From Lunatimonas sp. (lineage in GTDB: Bacteria > Bacteroidota > Bacteroidia > Cytophagales > Cyclobacteriaceae): DNA of 64,000 nucleotides. This document shows, piece after piece, positions 26,241 through 34,972 of this stretch (its first letter is position 1; every line of letters begins with the position of its first letter). The stretch lies in assembly GCF_020832325.1 (NCBI RefSeq), contig NZ_JAFIEU010000012.1:1-64000 (forward strand), given 5' to 3'. The notes beneath the pieces were generated by a model. That model saw only the letters and a program-made list of their open reading frames with translations. It was not told the DNA's origin and did not search any database. A program made the position numbers and the translations under genes.

Positions 26241-26816
26241 GTGGTGAACAAAGAAGGTGAAAATAGCGGAAAAGAAAAAATCATCCTAGGCATAGACCCT
26301 GGAACCAATGTGATGGGCTATGGGCTAATACTAATCAAAGGAAATGCTTATGAAGTCATCCAATTTGGGGTGATTCATCTAAAGAAGTACGCAGGTCATG
26401 AGCTCAAACTAAAAAAAATCTTTGATCGGGTTACACAGATTATCGATGAATACCATCCGGACTCCGTCGCACTGGAAGCTCCTTTTTATGGGGAAAATAT
26501 CCAATCCATGCTGAAACTGGGACGTGCACAGGGCGTAGCGATGGCAGCTGCGTTGGCACGGGAAATACCTATATCTGAATATTCCCCCAAAAAGGTAAAG
26601 CAGTCGGTGACTGGAAACGGAAACGCTTCCAAAGAACAGGTTGCAGATATGATTAAAACCTTACTGTCGCTCAAGGAAATACCGAAGCTTTTGGATGCTA
26701 CGGACGCATTGGCGGTGGCTATTTGCCATCATTTTCATTCGGGACGTCTTCAAACAAGGGGAAGCGGGGGCGGATGGAAAGCGTTTATCACCGATAACCC
26801 AAACCGGGTGAAGTAA
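26241..26816 (+). CDS. ruvC: Crossover junction endodeoxyribonuclease RuvC
   Basis: A 191-residue Holliday-junction resolvase. The catalytic acidic residues are seen in GIDPGTNVMGYG, ALEAPFYGENIQSM and DATDALAVAICHH, and the DNA-binding segment in SPKKVKQSVTGNGNASKEQV. The start is GTG at 26241 (GTG GTG AAC); the N-terminal tail of about 13 residues is longer than in E. coli. The C-terminus carries a Gly-rich extension. It is divergent from the glycosyltransferase operon. ruvA and ruvB are not in this window. Confidence 0.94.
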   Translation: MVNKEGENSGKEKIILGIDPGTNVMGYGLILIKGNAYEVIQFGVIHLKKYAGHELKLKKIFDRVTQIIDEYHPDSVALEAPFYGENIQSMLKLGRAQGVAMAAALAREIPISEYSPKKVKQSVTGNGNASKEQVADMIKTLLSLKEIPKLLDATDALAVAICHHFHSGRLQTRGSGGGWKAFITDNPNRVK

Positions 26817-26842
26817 CGTTTAATATTGAAAAATCTTTAATT

Positions 26843-27259
26843 ATGAAACAGACTAAAAACCCATGCGCGGTCTACTTTGAGCGCTATCAGGCGGCACTGG
26901 AAGAACTCAGCGAGTTGATCGACCGAGCTAAAACCAAGGGGCTATTGGAAACCCAACGGCAGGAGATAGTCCGAAACTTTGAAGTGGTCCATGACTTGGC
27001 ACTGGAGACCATGCATGCGTATTTCAAGGAACAGGGAAGAGCTCCCTTTTCGGGATCGAGAGATGCTACCGTAGAAGCCTTTAACGAGGACCTGATTGAC
27101 GATGGGCAGGGTTGGTTGGATATGATTATCTGCCGAATAAAATACAATCCTTTATATCCGGGAGATTATCTCGGGTCCTTAAGCGACAGTGTGGTGAAGA
27201 ATTATATTAAACTACTGGAAAATTTCGAACGAAATTTTAGGGCAAAAACAGAAAAATAG
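26843..27259 (+). CDS. HI0074-family (nucleotidyltransferase substrate-binding, HEPN-like) protein, without partner
   Basis: A 138-residue all-helical protein. The segment RNFEVVHDLALETMHAYFKEQG, then a long helix with FNEDLIDDGQGWLDMI, follows the pattern of the HI0074 family, which pairs with small MNT nucleotidyltransferases (HI0073 type) and belongs to the HEPN fold. In related proteins a conserved R-x4-H-x-Y element follows; here the same place reads Arg98-IKYN-Pro103-Leu-Tyr105, so the His is lost. No MNT gene lies on either side. The protein may be a retired toxin/antitoxin half or have a new role. It follows ruvC by 26 bp. Confidence 0.7.
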   Translation: MKQTKNPCAVYFERYQAALEELSELIDRAKTKGLLETQRQEIVRNFEVVHDLALETMHAYFKEQGRAPFSGSRDATVEAFNEDLIDDGQGWLDMIICRIKYNPLYPGDYLGSLSDSVVKNYIKLLENFERNFRAKTEK

Positions 27260-27267
27260 AAAATAGT

Positions 27268-27275
27268 TACTTTTG
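27268..27275 (+). promoter_or_regulatory. Possible -7 promoter box for the LVIVD lipoprotein gene
   Basis: TACTTTTG matches TAnnTTTG. Transcription would start near 27280, inside the left arm of the inverted repeat. The -33 region is AT-rich without a clear TTTG. Confidence 0.35.
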
Positions 27276-27372
27276 ACTGTAGCGTTTTCTACAAGATTTA
27301 CGTCAGGGCTTTACTGGAAAGGTCAAAATAATTCCAAGCATCAATTACTGGTATCAAAAAACGCTACAGTCA
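27274..27372. repeat. 99-bp element with 15-bp perfect inverted repeats abutting a start codon
   Basis: TGACTGTAGCGTTTT (27274-27288) is repeated inverted as AAAACGCTACAGTCA (27358-27372). The last A of the right arm is the A of the ATG start codon of the downstream lipoprotein gene. The 69-bp interior has no open frame and no clear promoter. It could be a leader hairpin that masks the start codon, an invertible segment, or a tiny transposon remnant; the sequence alone does not decide. Confidence 0.7.
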
Positions 27373-28649
27373 TGGAAAAACATCTACATCAAACACGCCG
27401 GTTTCCATCAATCCTCCTTTGCTCGTTGGTGCTGCTAGTAAGCATGGTGGGTTGTCAGGATGAAGTCATCACCACCTATACGTACACTACCCAAGTACCG
27501 GTCACGCTACAGGTAAGTTCCTTCCGAAATGCGGAAGTAATTATCGAGCCCGGTAGGCCACTGGACAACCCCGGGAAAATCTATATTTACGGGGACTACC
27601 TATTCGTGGGAGCACCGGGAGAGGGCATACATATTTTGGACAATACCAACCCCTCATCGCCGAAAAATTTGAACTTTATCCCTATAGAGGGGACAGGGGA
27701 TTTGGCGATCAATTCTAACATTCTTTACGCGGACAACTACATTGACTTGCTGGCGTTCGACATCAGCGACCCCAACAATATTGCCTTGGTCAAACGAGAG
27801 TTGGATGTTTTTCCAACCATGTACAGTAGTCGCGAAGAAGGGATCATTATCACCTACAAAGATACCGTGATCACCACTTCCGAGGAACGAATGTCCATCG
27901 GCTTTTGGGGCAGACCTGCATTCCGTAACGACATGATGGCCTTCTCAGGAGCAGAGTCCGCAAGTAGGGCCAGCCAAAGCTATGGACAAGGCGGTTCAAT
28001 GGCTCGATTTACCTTGCTAAACAATCACCTTTATACGGTGGATCATTATCACCTTCGAGTATTCGATGTGGACGATCCGAAAGACCCGAAATTTCTGACA
28101 GACATCTCGTTGGGCTGGGGAATAGAAACCATTTTCCCCTTTCAAGATAAACTGTTTATTGGCTCCATGACTGGGATGTTTATTTACGACGCCTCCGACC
28201 CGGCTCGGCCCAAGCAAATGTCCAGATACGACCATATTACGGCCTGTGACCCTGTAGTAGCCAATGAAACCCATGCCTTTGTCACGTTGCGAACAGGAGT
28301 GGCCTGTCGATTTGGCGTAGACGAACTGCACGTATTGGATATTGTAGATCCCTATCAGCCCAAACTGGTAAAAACCTATTCCATGGATAACCCCCACGGA
28401 CTGGGATTATCCGGTAATCACCTCTATATCGCCGAAGCCAATCATGGCCTGAAGAGTTTCGAAGTCAGCAATGTGCTCGACATCAAACCCTTGGAACACT
28501 TAAAAGAAATCAAATCGATTGATATCATACCGGGACCAAAATCCCTGATTGTAATTGGACCCGACGGCGTTTGCCAATACGATTATAGCGATCGCAACAA
28601 ACTCCGCAAACTTAGCTGCATCAGCGTCGGTAACAAGCTAAATCGGTAA
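27372..28649 (+). CDS. LVIVD-repeat beta-propeller lipoprotein
   Basis: A 425-residue surface or periplasmic lipoprotein. The start was placed at ATG 27372, giving a signal peptide with lipobox LVSMVGC (Cys28). LVIVD-type repeats follow: IHILDNTNPSSPKNLNFI, LRVFDVDDPKDPKFLTDI, MFIYDASDPARPKQMSRY and LHVLDIVDPYQPKLVKTY, predicting a seven-bladed propeller. Ligands of these proteins are mostly unknown. The next gene begins three bases after its stop, so it is co-transcribed with a barrel-like protein. Its 5' end is marked by the 99-bp inverted-repeat element. Confidence 0.85.
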   Translation: MEKHLHQTRRFPSILLCSLVLLVSMVGCQDEVITTYTYTTQVPVTLQVSSFRNAEVIIEPGRPLDNPGKIYIYGDYLFVGAPGEGIHILDNTNPSSPKNLNFIPIEGTGDLAINSNILYADNYIDLLAFDISDPNNIALVKRELDVFPTMYSSREEGIIITYKDTVITTSEERMSIGFWGRPAFRNDMMAFSGAESASRASQSYGQGGSMARFTLLNNHLYTVDHYHLRVFDVDDPKDPKFLTDISLGWGIETIFPFQDKLFIGSMTGMFIYDASDPARPKQMSRYDHITACDPVVANETHAFVTLRTGVACRFGVDELHVLDIVDPYQPKLVKTYSMDNPHGLGLSGNHLYIAEANHGLKSFEVSNVLDIKPLEHLKEIKSIDIIPGPKSLIVIGPDGVCQYDYSDRNKLRKLSCISVGNKLNR

Positions 28650-28652
28650 GCA

Positions 28653-29255
28653 ATGCGGTGGATTTTCTGCATTTTATGGCTACTGACTTTTTCGCTGCAC
28701 GCGCAGGAAAGGGGTGCTCCCTACGTGCATCACTTGGAGTTGGGAGTATTGCAGGGTTCTGATGACTTTGGGACAAGGATCAACCCTAGCATAAAGTCCT
28801 TACATGGTGTGCAATTTCATCCTAACCACTCGTTCGGATTCCTACTGGGGCTCGATGTGTATCCGCTGGCAGCCATCGTACCCTTTGGGATGGGCTGGCG
28901 GGGAACCTTGCATCCTGAAAAAAAGACCACTTGGATGGCTGGAATGGATCTGGGGTACGGTTCTATGGTGCTGGAGAAAAAAATGGTCACAGAGTGGAAT
29001 CAACACACTTGGTTTGAAGGAGGACTCATGGCACATCCCACTGTCGGAATCAGGAAGAAAAATAAAGGGAAAACAGCTTGGAGTTTTTTATTCGGCTACA
29101 AACATCAATCAGCCAACTACTACATGGGGCTACCGGTAGTCGGTGTCGTTAATCCAACACCAAACCCATCCAATCCTTCGGACTGGAGTTCATTGAGAAC
29201 AGACCGAATCAGATACCGGAATCTTACTTTCTCTGTTGGCTTGCTTTTCCTATGA
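28653..29255 (+). CDS. Probable outer-membrane or periplasmic protein partnered with the LVIVD lipoprotein
   Basis: A 200-residue protein with a signal peptide (ending near LHAQE) and a body of alternating strands rich in Gly, Trp and Tyr. It ends in FSVGLLFL, consistent with a small beta-barrel. No named family is recognised. Together with the lipoprotein three bases upstream it could form a surface receptor-like pair (inference). Confidence 0.65.
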   Translation: MRWIFCILWLLTFSLHAQERGAPYVHHLELGVLQGSDDFGTRINPSIKSLHGVQFHPNHSFGFLLGLDVYPLAAIVPFGMGWRGTLHPEKKTTWMAGMDLGYGSMVLEKKMVTEWNQHTWFEGGLMAHPTVGIRKKNKGKTAWSFLFGYKHQSANYYMGLPVVGVVNPTPNPSNPSDWSSLRTDRIRYRNLTFSVGLLFL

Positions 29256-29262
29256 GTAAGTC

Positions 29263-29296
29263 AAGTGCCGACGGCGGCGATTCTCCGTCGGCACTT
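29263..29296. terminator. Strong hairpin between convergent operons
   Basis: AAGTGCCGACGG (29263-29274) pairs with CCGTCGGCACTT (29285-29296). There is no U-tract on either side, but the position between two converging genes favours a bidirectional terminator. Confidence 0.6.
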
Positions 29297-29324
29297 AACT
29301 GCCATACTTCACTTAGCCTTCTGC

Positions 29325-30386
29325 TTATCGGAAAATAAATCCAGAAGGGCCCCTACCTGCGGGCATACTCTTTTTCAGCGATCCTTGCGCATCGACTATC
29401 CAAACGTTGCCATTTCCCTGCCAACCTGCGTGATCCCCAATGTAAAGGGAACGCGAACTCCGGTCAAATCCCAAGCCATAGAAATGGGTTCCGCTAAAAA
29501 ACTCCGCATCCATCACTGCGCCGGAAACGATGGATACCTTCGCAACCTGAGAATCACTGCCCGATGAGGTGATAATATAGGCCTCGCCATTTTCACCCAA
29601 AGAGAAGTTTCCATTATAGATCGCATTGGCAAGGGGAATGGTAATCGTCTCATCGATGGAAAAAGCAGCTGAGTTCAATCTGTGAAAATACACATTGGAC
29701 GCATCCAACGCATACAGGTACCAGTTTCCGCCGTATTGGGCAAAGAAATAGGGTGCTCCCTTCGTCACTTCAATCAATTGTGAAACTTCTTCGGATTCGG
29801 GATTAATTACGGCGATACTCGCGCCGGCGGTGCAGGCAACCCATACGCTGCCGTCTATCAAGGCCATCCCCTCGGGTCTGCTGGGTACGGGAATCTGTTC
29901 CGACACGGTTCCGCCCTGTAGCCCGGATACCACGGCGACAAAAGAATCTGAATTGTTCCAAGACGCATCGTAGGGACCAAAATCACTGATAAAAAGCTTT
30001 TGCCCGGCTACTTGGAGATCCCTAGGGATTTGCAATTTTGCGTCATTCACGGACCCCACATGACTCAGATCAGCAGCACGAACCACCTCAACCTTTCCGG
30101 TATTGGCTACCAGATAGAAGTAGTCTCCTTCCTCCCTTACCTGCTGAAGCAGCCCGGCAAAAGGTCGGGAATTTGCGCTCTCAAATACGTCCGTTTGAAG
30201 CTCCTCCGTTGTGGGATCATAGTGATAGAGCTCCCCATCGTTTGCACCAAAAGCTCCTTCATGGATAATAAGAACCCCGCGTTCAAACCGCCCCAGGGGC
30301 CTTTCAATCGGATCTTCGGCACAAGAGAGGACGAATGCCAATAGAAAGAAAATGCCAACAATCTTAAAAAAACGGTACTTTTTCAT
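29325..30386 (-). CDS. btuG: BtuG-like surface lipoprotein (YncE/DUF5074-type propeller) for cobalamin capture
   Basis: A 353-residue lipoprotein starting at ATG 30386, with lipobox FVLSC (Cys22). The mature part is a repeat-built beta-propeller: VLIIHEGAFGANDGELYHYDP, SVWVACTAGASIAVINPES, and a C-terminal blade ending VWIVDAQGSLKKSMPAG. The family known as BtuG in Bacteroides binds B12 at the cell surface and hands it to BtuB. Here the start overlaps the btuB stop by four bases (ATGA), and the transcript begins with a cobalamin riboswitch. The assignment rests on that context plus the fold; the residues contacting B12 cannot be judged from sequence alone. Confidence 0.82.
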   Translation of the reverse strand: MKKYRFFKIVGIFFLLAFVLSCAEDPIERPLGRFERGVLIIHEGAFGANDGELYHYDPTTEELQTDVFESANSRPFAGLLQQVREEGDYFYLVANTGKVEVVRAADLSHVGSVNDAKLQIPRDLQVAGQKLFISDFGPYDASWNNSDSFVAVVSGLQGGTVSEQIPVPSRPEGMALIDGSVWVACTAGASIAVINPESEEVSQLIEVTKGAPYFFAQYGGNWYLYALDASNVYFHRLNSAAFSIDETITIPLANAIYNGNFSLGENGEAYIITSSGSDSQVAKVSIVSGAVMDAEFFSGTHFYGLGFDRSSRSLYIGDHAGWQGNGNVWIVDAQGSLKKSMPAGRGPSGFIFR

Positions 30387-32254
30387 AGTGTAAAGGTTAG
30401 GTTTAGTTCGTAATTCCTTCCGGGCATGGGGCGAAGCCTCAATACCTGATAATCTGTATTCAATACGTTGTAAATTTGGAACCCTAGAGAGAGTCTTTGC
30501 TGCTTGAGGGGTAGCACATACCGCCACCCGCCATCCAAGAGTCCATAGGATGGTAGGGCATTTTGGTTATCCACGCTGATAAATCTACGTCCGACCCATT
30601 GTCCATTGATGTAGAACCCCATCCTTCCCCGTTGCATATCGAGACCCAGTTGGGCTTTGTGGGTCGGCGTGTAGGGCAGTTGGTTGCCGACCTCTTGCCT
30701 TGACTCGTTTTCAGGACGAAGTATCACAGCATTCGTCCATCCCCATGAACCCGTAAGACCAAGTTTCCAACTCCCTAGGTGTTGCTGTACAGCTGTAACC
30801 AGGTCTACTCCGTTACTGCCCACTTCCCGTATATTTTCCGGACTCCAATAGGCAGCCCCAGGTAGCCAGATGATCCAATCGTCTACCCGCATAACGTAGT
30901 AGGTGATGCGGGTTTCCCAGCCTCGATCCTCCCGCTCAAATCGATGATGTAGACCTACTTCCCCGCTTAGTGCTGTTTCAGATCGTAAATCAGGATTGCC
31001 TCCTGGCACCCAGTACCGGTCGTTCAAGGTCGGCACCTTGTAGCTCCTTGACGCCGCTACTTTCCCGATTATCACATGATCGCTATGCTTTACCAGAGTC
31101 CAATCCACGCCTATACATGGCGTGAAGGGAGCCAACCTTTCGCCGTACATCAATTGGCGGAACCCTAGCGACATCGTAACCGAGGGTGCCGGTGTGTAGT
31201 TAGTTGCGTGATATACCTCTATGCGTTCATCGTTTGCCGTATAGGTGCTCAGGTTGCCCCGAAAGTAGGTAGCGCGGACACCTGATTTGAATTCAAATGC
31301 CGATTTTACGGACCAATCCATTTCCCCAGCTACTAGAAACTGGTCGGTAGTGTTTTCCTCGGTATGGTTAAAAACCATCTCGTCCCGCACCCATCCAGCT
31401 TTAAGATTCAGGTGCCCCCCCTCCCCTATTCGATTGAAATCCAACACCCAACGGAAACTTTGATCCGTTTGCACGTCCTTGGTGTTTGAGCCGATCAGGG
31501 GCTGAATTTGCCGATCGGCCGCATTCCACCAGAAGGAACTGCTCAGTTGATTTCGCAAATCGAGGTCCCAACTTAGATCCTGAACCATTCCGATGAGCCG
31601 TACAGCAGCATGTTCTTGCATTTCCGTTGGCACACCGGGTTTTGCGAGGTTTTGGTAAGGGTAGCGGTTGGTCGCGGCACGGCGGTATACGCGCGTTCTC
31701 GAGCGAAATCGATCGCTGGCGTATCCGGTACCAAATTCCTGTTTTGATAAACCAAAACTGCCTACACCTGCGGTTGCCTCAGCATGCCACCCTATTGGAA
31801 TGAGCGGACGGCTCGTTAGGTGCACGGCTCCGCCAATAGCGTCGGTACCGTAGTGGGCGCCACTACTGCCCAGATGAACCTCCACTTTGTCCATGCCAGA
31901 GACAGGGACAATGGAAAGATCCATTTGGCCGAGCGAGGGAGAGCTAATGGGTAATCCATTCCAAAAAAAAGCGTTGTGCCCCGCTGAAGTACCCCGCATC
32001 GTAAGCGAAGCAATCATGCCGGGGCCATATTGCCGTACAAACAAGCCCGATTGACGCTGAAAAAGTTCGGATAGTGTGTTCCCTCTCTCTTTGCGCAGCA
32101 CCAGACTATCGAAGGTAACAATCTGCTGGCCCTTTGCAAATCGGTCCAAGGGCGAGGCCTTTACCTCCACCAGGTCCAAAGCAACCGTGTCTGAAGGTAT
32201 GGGGGCCATCACGGAGATCAAGCTCAAAAAAAAAGTAAACACAACACCTAGCAT
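30383..32254 (-). CDS. btuB: TonB-dependent outer-membrane cobalamin receptor (BtuB-type)
   Basis: A 623-residue receptor. It has an N-terminal signal sequence, a plug domain (SELFQRQSGLFVRQYGPGMIASLTMRGTSAGHNAFFWNGLPISSP...VEVHLGSSGAHYGTDAIGGAVHLTSR) and a 22-strand-type barrel ending in YELNLTFTL. The ATG at 32254 gives a typical signal peptide; an upstream in-frame TTG would add four residues. The cobalamin riboswitch about 190 bp upstream on the same strand identifies the likely substrate. Transport is powered by TonB-ExbB-ExbD, for which genes lie at 17-19 kb. It is co-translated with btuG. Confidence 0.93.
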   Translation of the reverse strand: MLGVVFTFFLSLISVMAPIPSDTVALDLVEVKASPLDRFAKGQQIVTFDSLVLRKERGNTLSELFQRQSGLFVRQYGPGMIASLTMRGTSAGHNAFFWNGLPISSPSLGQMDLSIVPVSGMDKVEVHLGSSGAHYGTDAIGGAVHLTSRPLIPIGWHAEATAGVGSFGLSKQEFGTGYASDRFRSRTRVYRRAATNRYPYQNLAKPGVPTEMQEHAAVRLIGMVQDLSWDLDLRNQLSSSFWWNAADRQIQPLIGSNTKDVQTDQSFRWVLDFNRIGEGGHLNLKAGWVRDEMVFNHTEENTTDQFLVAGEMDWSVKSAFEFKSGVRATYFRGNLSTYTANDERIEVYHATNYTPAPSVTMSLGFRQLMYGERLAPFTPCIGVDWTLVKHSDHVIIGKVAASRSYKVPTLNDRYWVPGGNPDLRSETALSGEVGLHHRFEREDRGWETRITYYVMRVDDWIIWLPGAAYWSPENIREVGSNGVDLVTAVQQHLGSWKLGLTGSWGWTNAVILRPENESRQEVGNQLPYTPTHKAQLGLDMQRGRMGFYINGQWVGRRFISVDNQNALPSYGLLDGGWRYVLPLKQQRLSLGFQIYNVLNTDYQVLRLRPMPGRNYELNLTFTL

Positions 32255-32444
32255 CAAATTATCCAAACATTAGCATGAACCAACTCATTCAGCTATTCGA
32301 AAACAGGGATGCAAAGATGAGAAACGACGGTACCAGCCGCTCATGTTTTACCAATAAGCGTAGACGAGCGCCATGCGGACATGTAGCTGATCAAGGATAG
32401 GATGTTCGCGTATTCCCAAGCCTTTCACCCGAAAGCTCTGAATA

Positions 32445-32610
32445 GTCAAAATCTGGCAGGTCTCCTGGCTTCCTTGGATTTGCAAGCCTTCTCACTTCGT
32501 TTTACAAAAGCAATGGCATGGAGTTGCAAATCACTTATCGGCATGGCCGATACAGGTTACAGTTGCGGGGACAGCTCCGGCATTCTACCGGATTCCCTTT
32601 TAATTCTTTG
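32445..32610 (-). promoter_or_regulatory. Cobalamin (adenosylcobalamin) riboswitch
   Basis: On the minus strand the conserved blocks appear in order: AAAGGGAAT, a stem with GCCGGAGCTGTCCCCGCAAC followed by TGTAA, and the terminal AAGCCAGGAGACCTGCC (the B12 box, 32455-32471). It lies in the leader of btuB. Ligand binding normally hides the ribosome-binding region or causes termination, lowering expression when B12 is plentiful. The plus-strand btuF operon does not carry its own copy. Confidence 0.95.
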
Positions 32611-32723
32611 CTCAGGATAGAGCGTAGAAACCAAATTTCGGTACAAACATACACGAAAAAGAAAGATTAAAAAACACGCTGGGGGATGAATCTTTTTGGA
32701 TACAGAAAAAACAATGGCTTATT

Positions 32724-33908
32724 TTGGAACAAAATAAAGGCACCTTGAGGGTTTTTAATAGATGGTACTTGATTTGTTGGCTGCTGTTGGCGGCTTTGGT
32801 AAGTTGTGAATCCGACCCGAGGAAGCAATCTGATACCGGTTGGCAACTGATACCCATTGCATTCGCAGAGGGCTTTTCGATACAGACGCTGAACGGGGCC
32901 ATTTGGATAGAAATTCGCGAAGCCTTTCCAAAAGCCAATCGGTCCTATCACTATTTGATTCTACCTGACAATGCTTCTTTTCCCGATTCGCTACGGCAAA
33001 AGTCCTTCGATGCGGTGATCCACCTGCCAGGCAAGCATTTGGTATTCACGTCTACCACACATATCCCTCATCTAGAACTACTCGGTAATGAAGAGCTATT
33101 AGCCGGCTTCCCGAACACCGACCTGATTTCCTCCGAAATACAGCGCCAAAGGATCAACAAAGGTTTGGTCAAAGAACTGGGAACTGGAGCCTCTCTAAAT
33201 CTGGAATCGGTACTGGATTTATCCCCGGATTGGATCATGGTTTCGACCCTTGGAAACGACATGCAGCAGGTCACACTGCTATCGAATGCGGGAATACCTG
33301 TAGTCTTGAATGGGGATTACGTCGAAAAACACCCGCTGGGCGTGGCGGAATGGATAAAGGTGACCGGAGCCTTGACCGGTAAATTAACTGAGGCAACCGA
33401 TATCTTTGAGGAAATATCAGCGTCCTACCGGCAAGCGGAAAAGTTGGTTTGGAATAGTCGAATTTCCTCGCCTCCCAAAATCATGTCAGGTGTAATGTAC
33501 AACGACCTTTGGTATGCTCCGGGTGCCGAATCCTGGGTGAGCATCCTATTGGAGCATGCCGGGGGAGACTACTTGTTTAAGGAAAACAACGGTAAGGGAG
33601 GTCTGTCCCTCAGTTACGAATACGTGCTGGACCGGGCCGAGATGGCTGATTTCTGGATAGGTGCCGCTGACTACTCCTCATTGAGCTCCCTGAAACTCGC
33701 GGACCCAAAATATCAAGCCTTTCGGCCCTTTCGTACAGGAAACATCTACACCTATACTGCCAAAAAAGGTGCTACAGGAGGCCTGCTGTATTTCGAGGCG
33801 GGGTATGTTCGTCCAGACTTGGTGCTAAGGGATTTAATAAAAATCATCCACCCTGATCTGTTACCGGAACATACGCTGTATTTTTATGAACAATTAAATG
33901 AAATCTAA
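32724..33908 (+). CDS. btuF: ABC transporter periplasmic binding lipoprotein (BtuF-like)
   Basis: A 394-residue TroA/BtuF-type binding protein. It has a lipobox LAALVSC (Cys28) and the two lobes of the cluster A-II fold: DAVIHLPGKHLVFTSTTHIPHLELLG in the first, LDLSPDWIMVSTLG and GIPVVLNGDYVEKHPLG around the hinge. It should deliver cobalamin (or, less likely, a siderophore) to the permease. The stop overlaps the permease start by 11 bp. It is divergent from the riboswitch-controlled btuB operon, and that context is the main argument for B12. Confidence 0.82.
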   Translation: MEQNKGTLRVFNRWYLICWLLLAALVSCESDPRKQSDTGWQLIPIAFAEGFSIQTLNGAIWIEIREAFPKANRSYHYLILPDNASFPDSLRQKSFDAVIHLPGKHLVFTSTTHIPHLELLGNEELLAGFPNTDLISSEIQRQRINKGLVKELGTGASLNLESVLDLSPDWIMVSTLGNDMQQVTLLSNAGIPVVLNGDYVEKHPLGVAEWIKVTGALTGKLTEATDIFEEISASYRQAEKLVWNSRISSPPKIMSGVMYNDLWYAPGAESWVSILLEHAGGDYLFKENNGKGGLSLSYEYVLDRAEMADFWIGAADYSSLSSLKLADPKYQAFRPFRTGNIYTYTAKKGATGGLLYFEAGYVRPDLVLRDLIKIIHPDLLPEHTLYFYEQLNEI

Positions 33909-34932
33909 CGCCCCATCACGCATGCTTTTCCCGGTAGGATGCGCCATCCTCCTGCTGCTATGGTTAGCCAATGTCAGCTTGGGGTCGGTGCGCATACCCG
34001 TGCAGGAAATACTGGGCAGGGTGGTCGGAATACCTTTTTCAAAGACCTCCTGGGAAATCATAATCTTGCAATACCGTATCCCAAAGTCCTTCACGGCTAT
34101 ACTGGCAGGAATATGCTTGTCGCTAAGCGGATTGCAGATGCAGACCTTTTTCCGAAATCCACTCGCGGGTCCTTATGTACTGGGCATCAGCTCCGGTGCT
34201 GGCCTTGGCGTGGCACTATGGATGATGGCAGGTTTCCTGATACCCGCTACCGGAGTGGCATGGATGCTTGGCCCCTGGCAACTCTTCTTCTCGGCAGCCT
34301 TGGGGGCATTTGGCGTCTTGCTTCTTATCAGTGTGGCGGCTTGGAAGGTAAAAGACACCATGACCCTATTGATTATTGGACTGATGTTTGGCAGCTTCAC
34401 GGCAGCCATCGTGGCACTATTGGCTTACTTTAGCGAGGCAGAGCAGTTAAAGCTATATACGGTGTGGACCATGGGCAGCCTAGGGAGTACTGGCTGGTCC
34501 CAGCTAATCGTATTTGCCGTAGGCACACTGATTGGTATCACCCCCCTGGTTCGATCCATCAAATCGTACAACGGTATGCTGCTGGGAGAAAATTACGCCC
34601 AAAGTATGGGCATACGCATCGGACGTCTTCGCTGGAAAATGATTATCAGCACCGGCATATTGACTGGTTCTGCAACCGCGTTTTGTGGTCCCATTGGCTT
34701 TATTGGCATCGCTGTTCCTCATGTAGCACGATTGGTGTTTCGAACTTCCGACCATAGAACCCTGGTGGTCGCTTCAGCCCTACTCGGCGCAATTGCCCTG
34801 TTAGTTTGCGACACCATCAGCCAATTACCGGGATCAGCGCAAACCTTGCCTATCAATGTGATAACTTCCTTCCTGGGTGCTCCCGTGGTGATCTGGCTGA
34901 TATTCAAAAGAGACTTCAGTCAAGAATTCTAA
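33898..34932 (+). CDS. btuC: FecCD-family ABC transporter permease (BtuC-like)
   Basis: A 344-residue permease with about ten membrane helices. Family signatures include LQYRIPKSFTAILAGICLSLSGLQMQTFFRNPLAGPYVLGISSGAGLG at the N-terminal end and FCGPIGFIGIAVPHVARLVFRTSDHR, the loop that docks with the ATPase. The length is normal. It overlaps btuF and precedes the ATPase gene by 40 bp. Substrate choice between cobalamin, haem and siderophores is by context only. Confidence 0.88.
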   Translation: MKSNAPSRMLFPVGCAILLLLWLANVSLGSVRIPVQEILGRVVGIPFSKTSWEIIILQYRIPKSFTAILAGICLSLSGLQMQTFFRNPLAGPYVLGISSGAGLGVALWMMAGFLIPATGVAWMLGPWQLFFSAALGAFGVLLLISVAAWKVKDTMTLLIIGLMFGSFTAAIVALLAYFSEAEQLKLYTVWTMGSLGSTGWSQLIVFAVGTLIGITPLVRSIKSYNGMLLGENYAQSMGIRIGRLRWKMIISTGILTGSATAFCGPIGFIGIAVPHVARLVFRTSDHRTLVVASALLGAIALLVCDTISQLPGSAQTLPINVITSFLGAPVVIWLIFKRDFSQEF

Positions 34933-34972
34933 CCGGATCCAACCGAAAATAATATACGGAATCCCAAAACGC

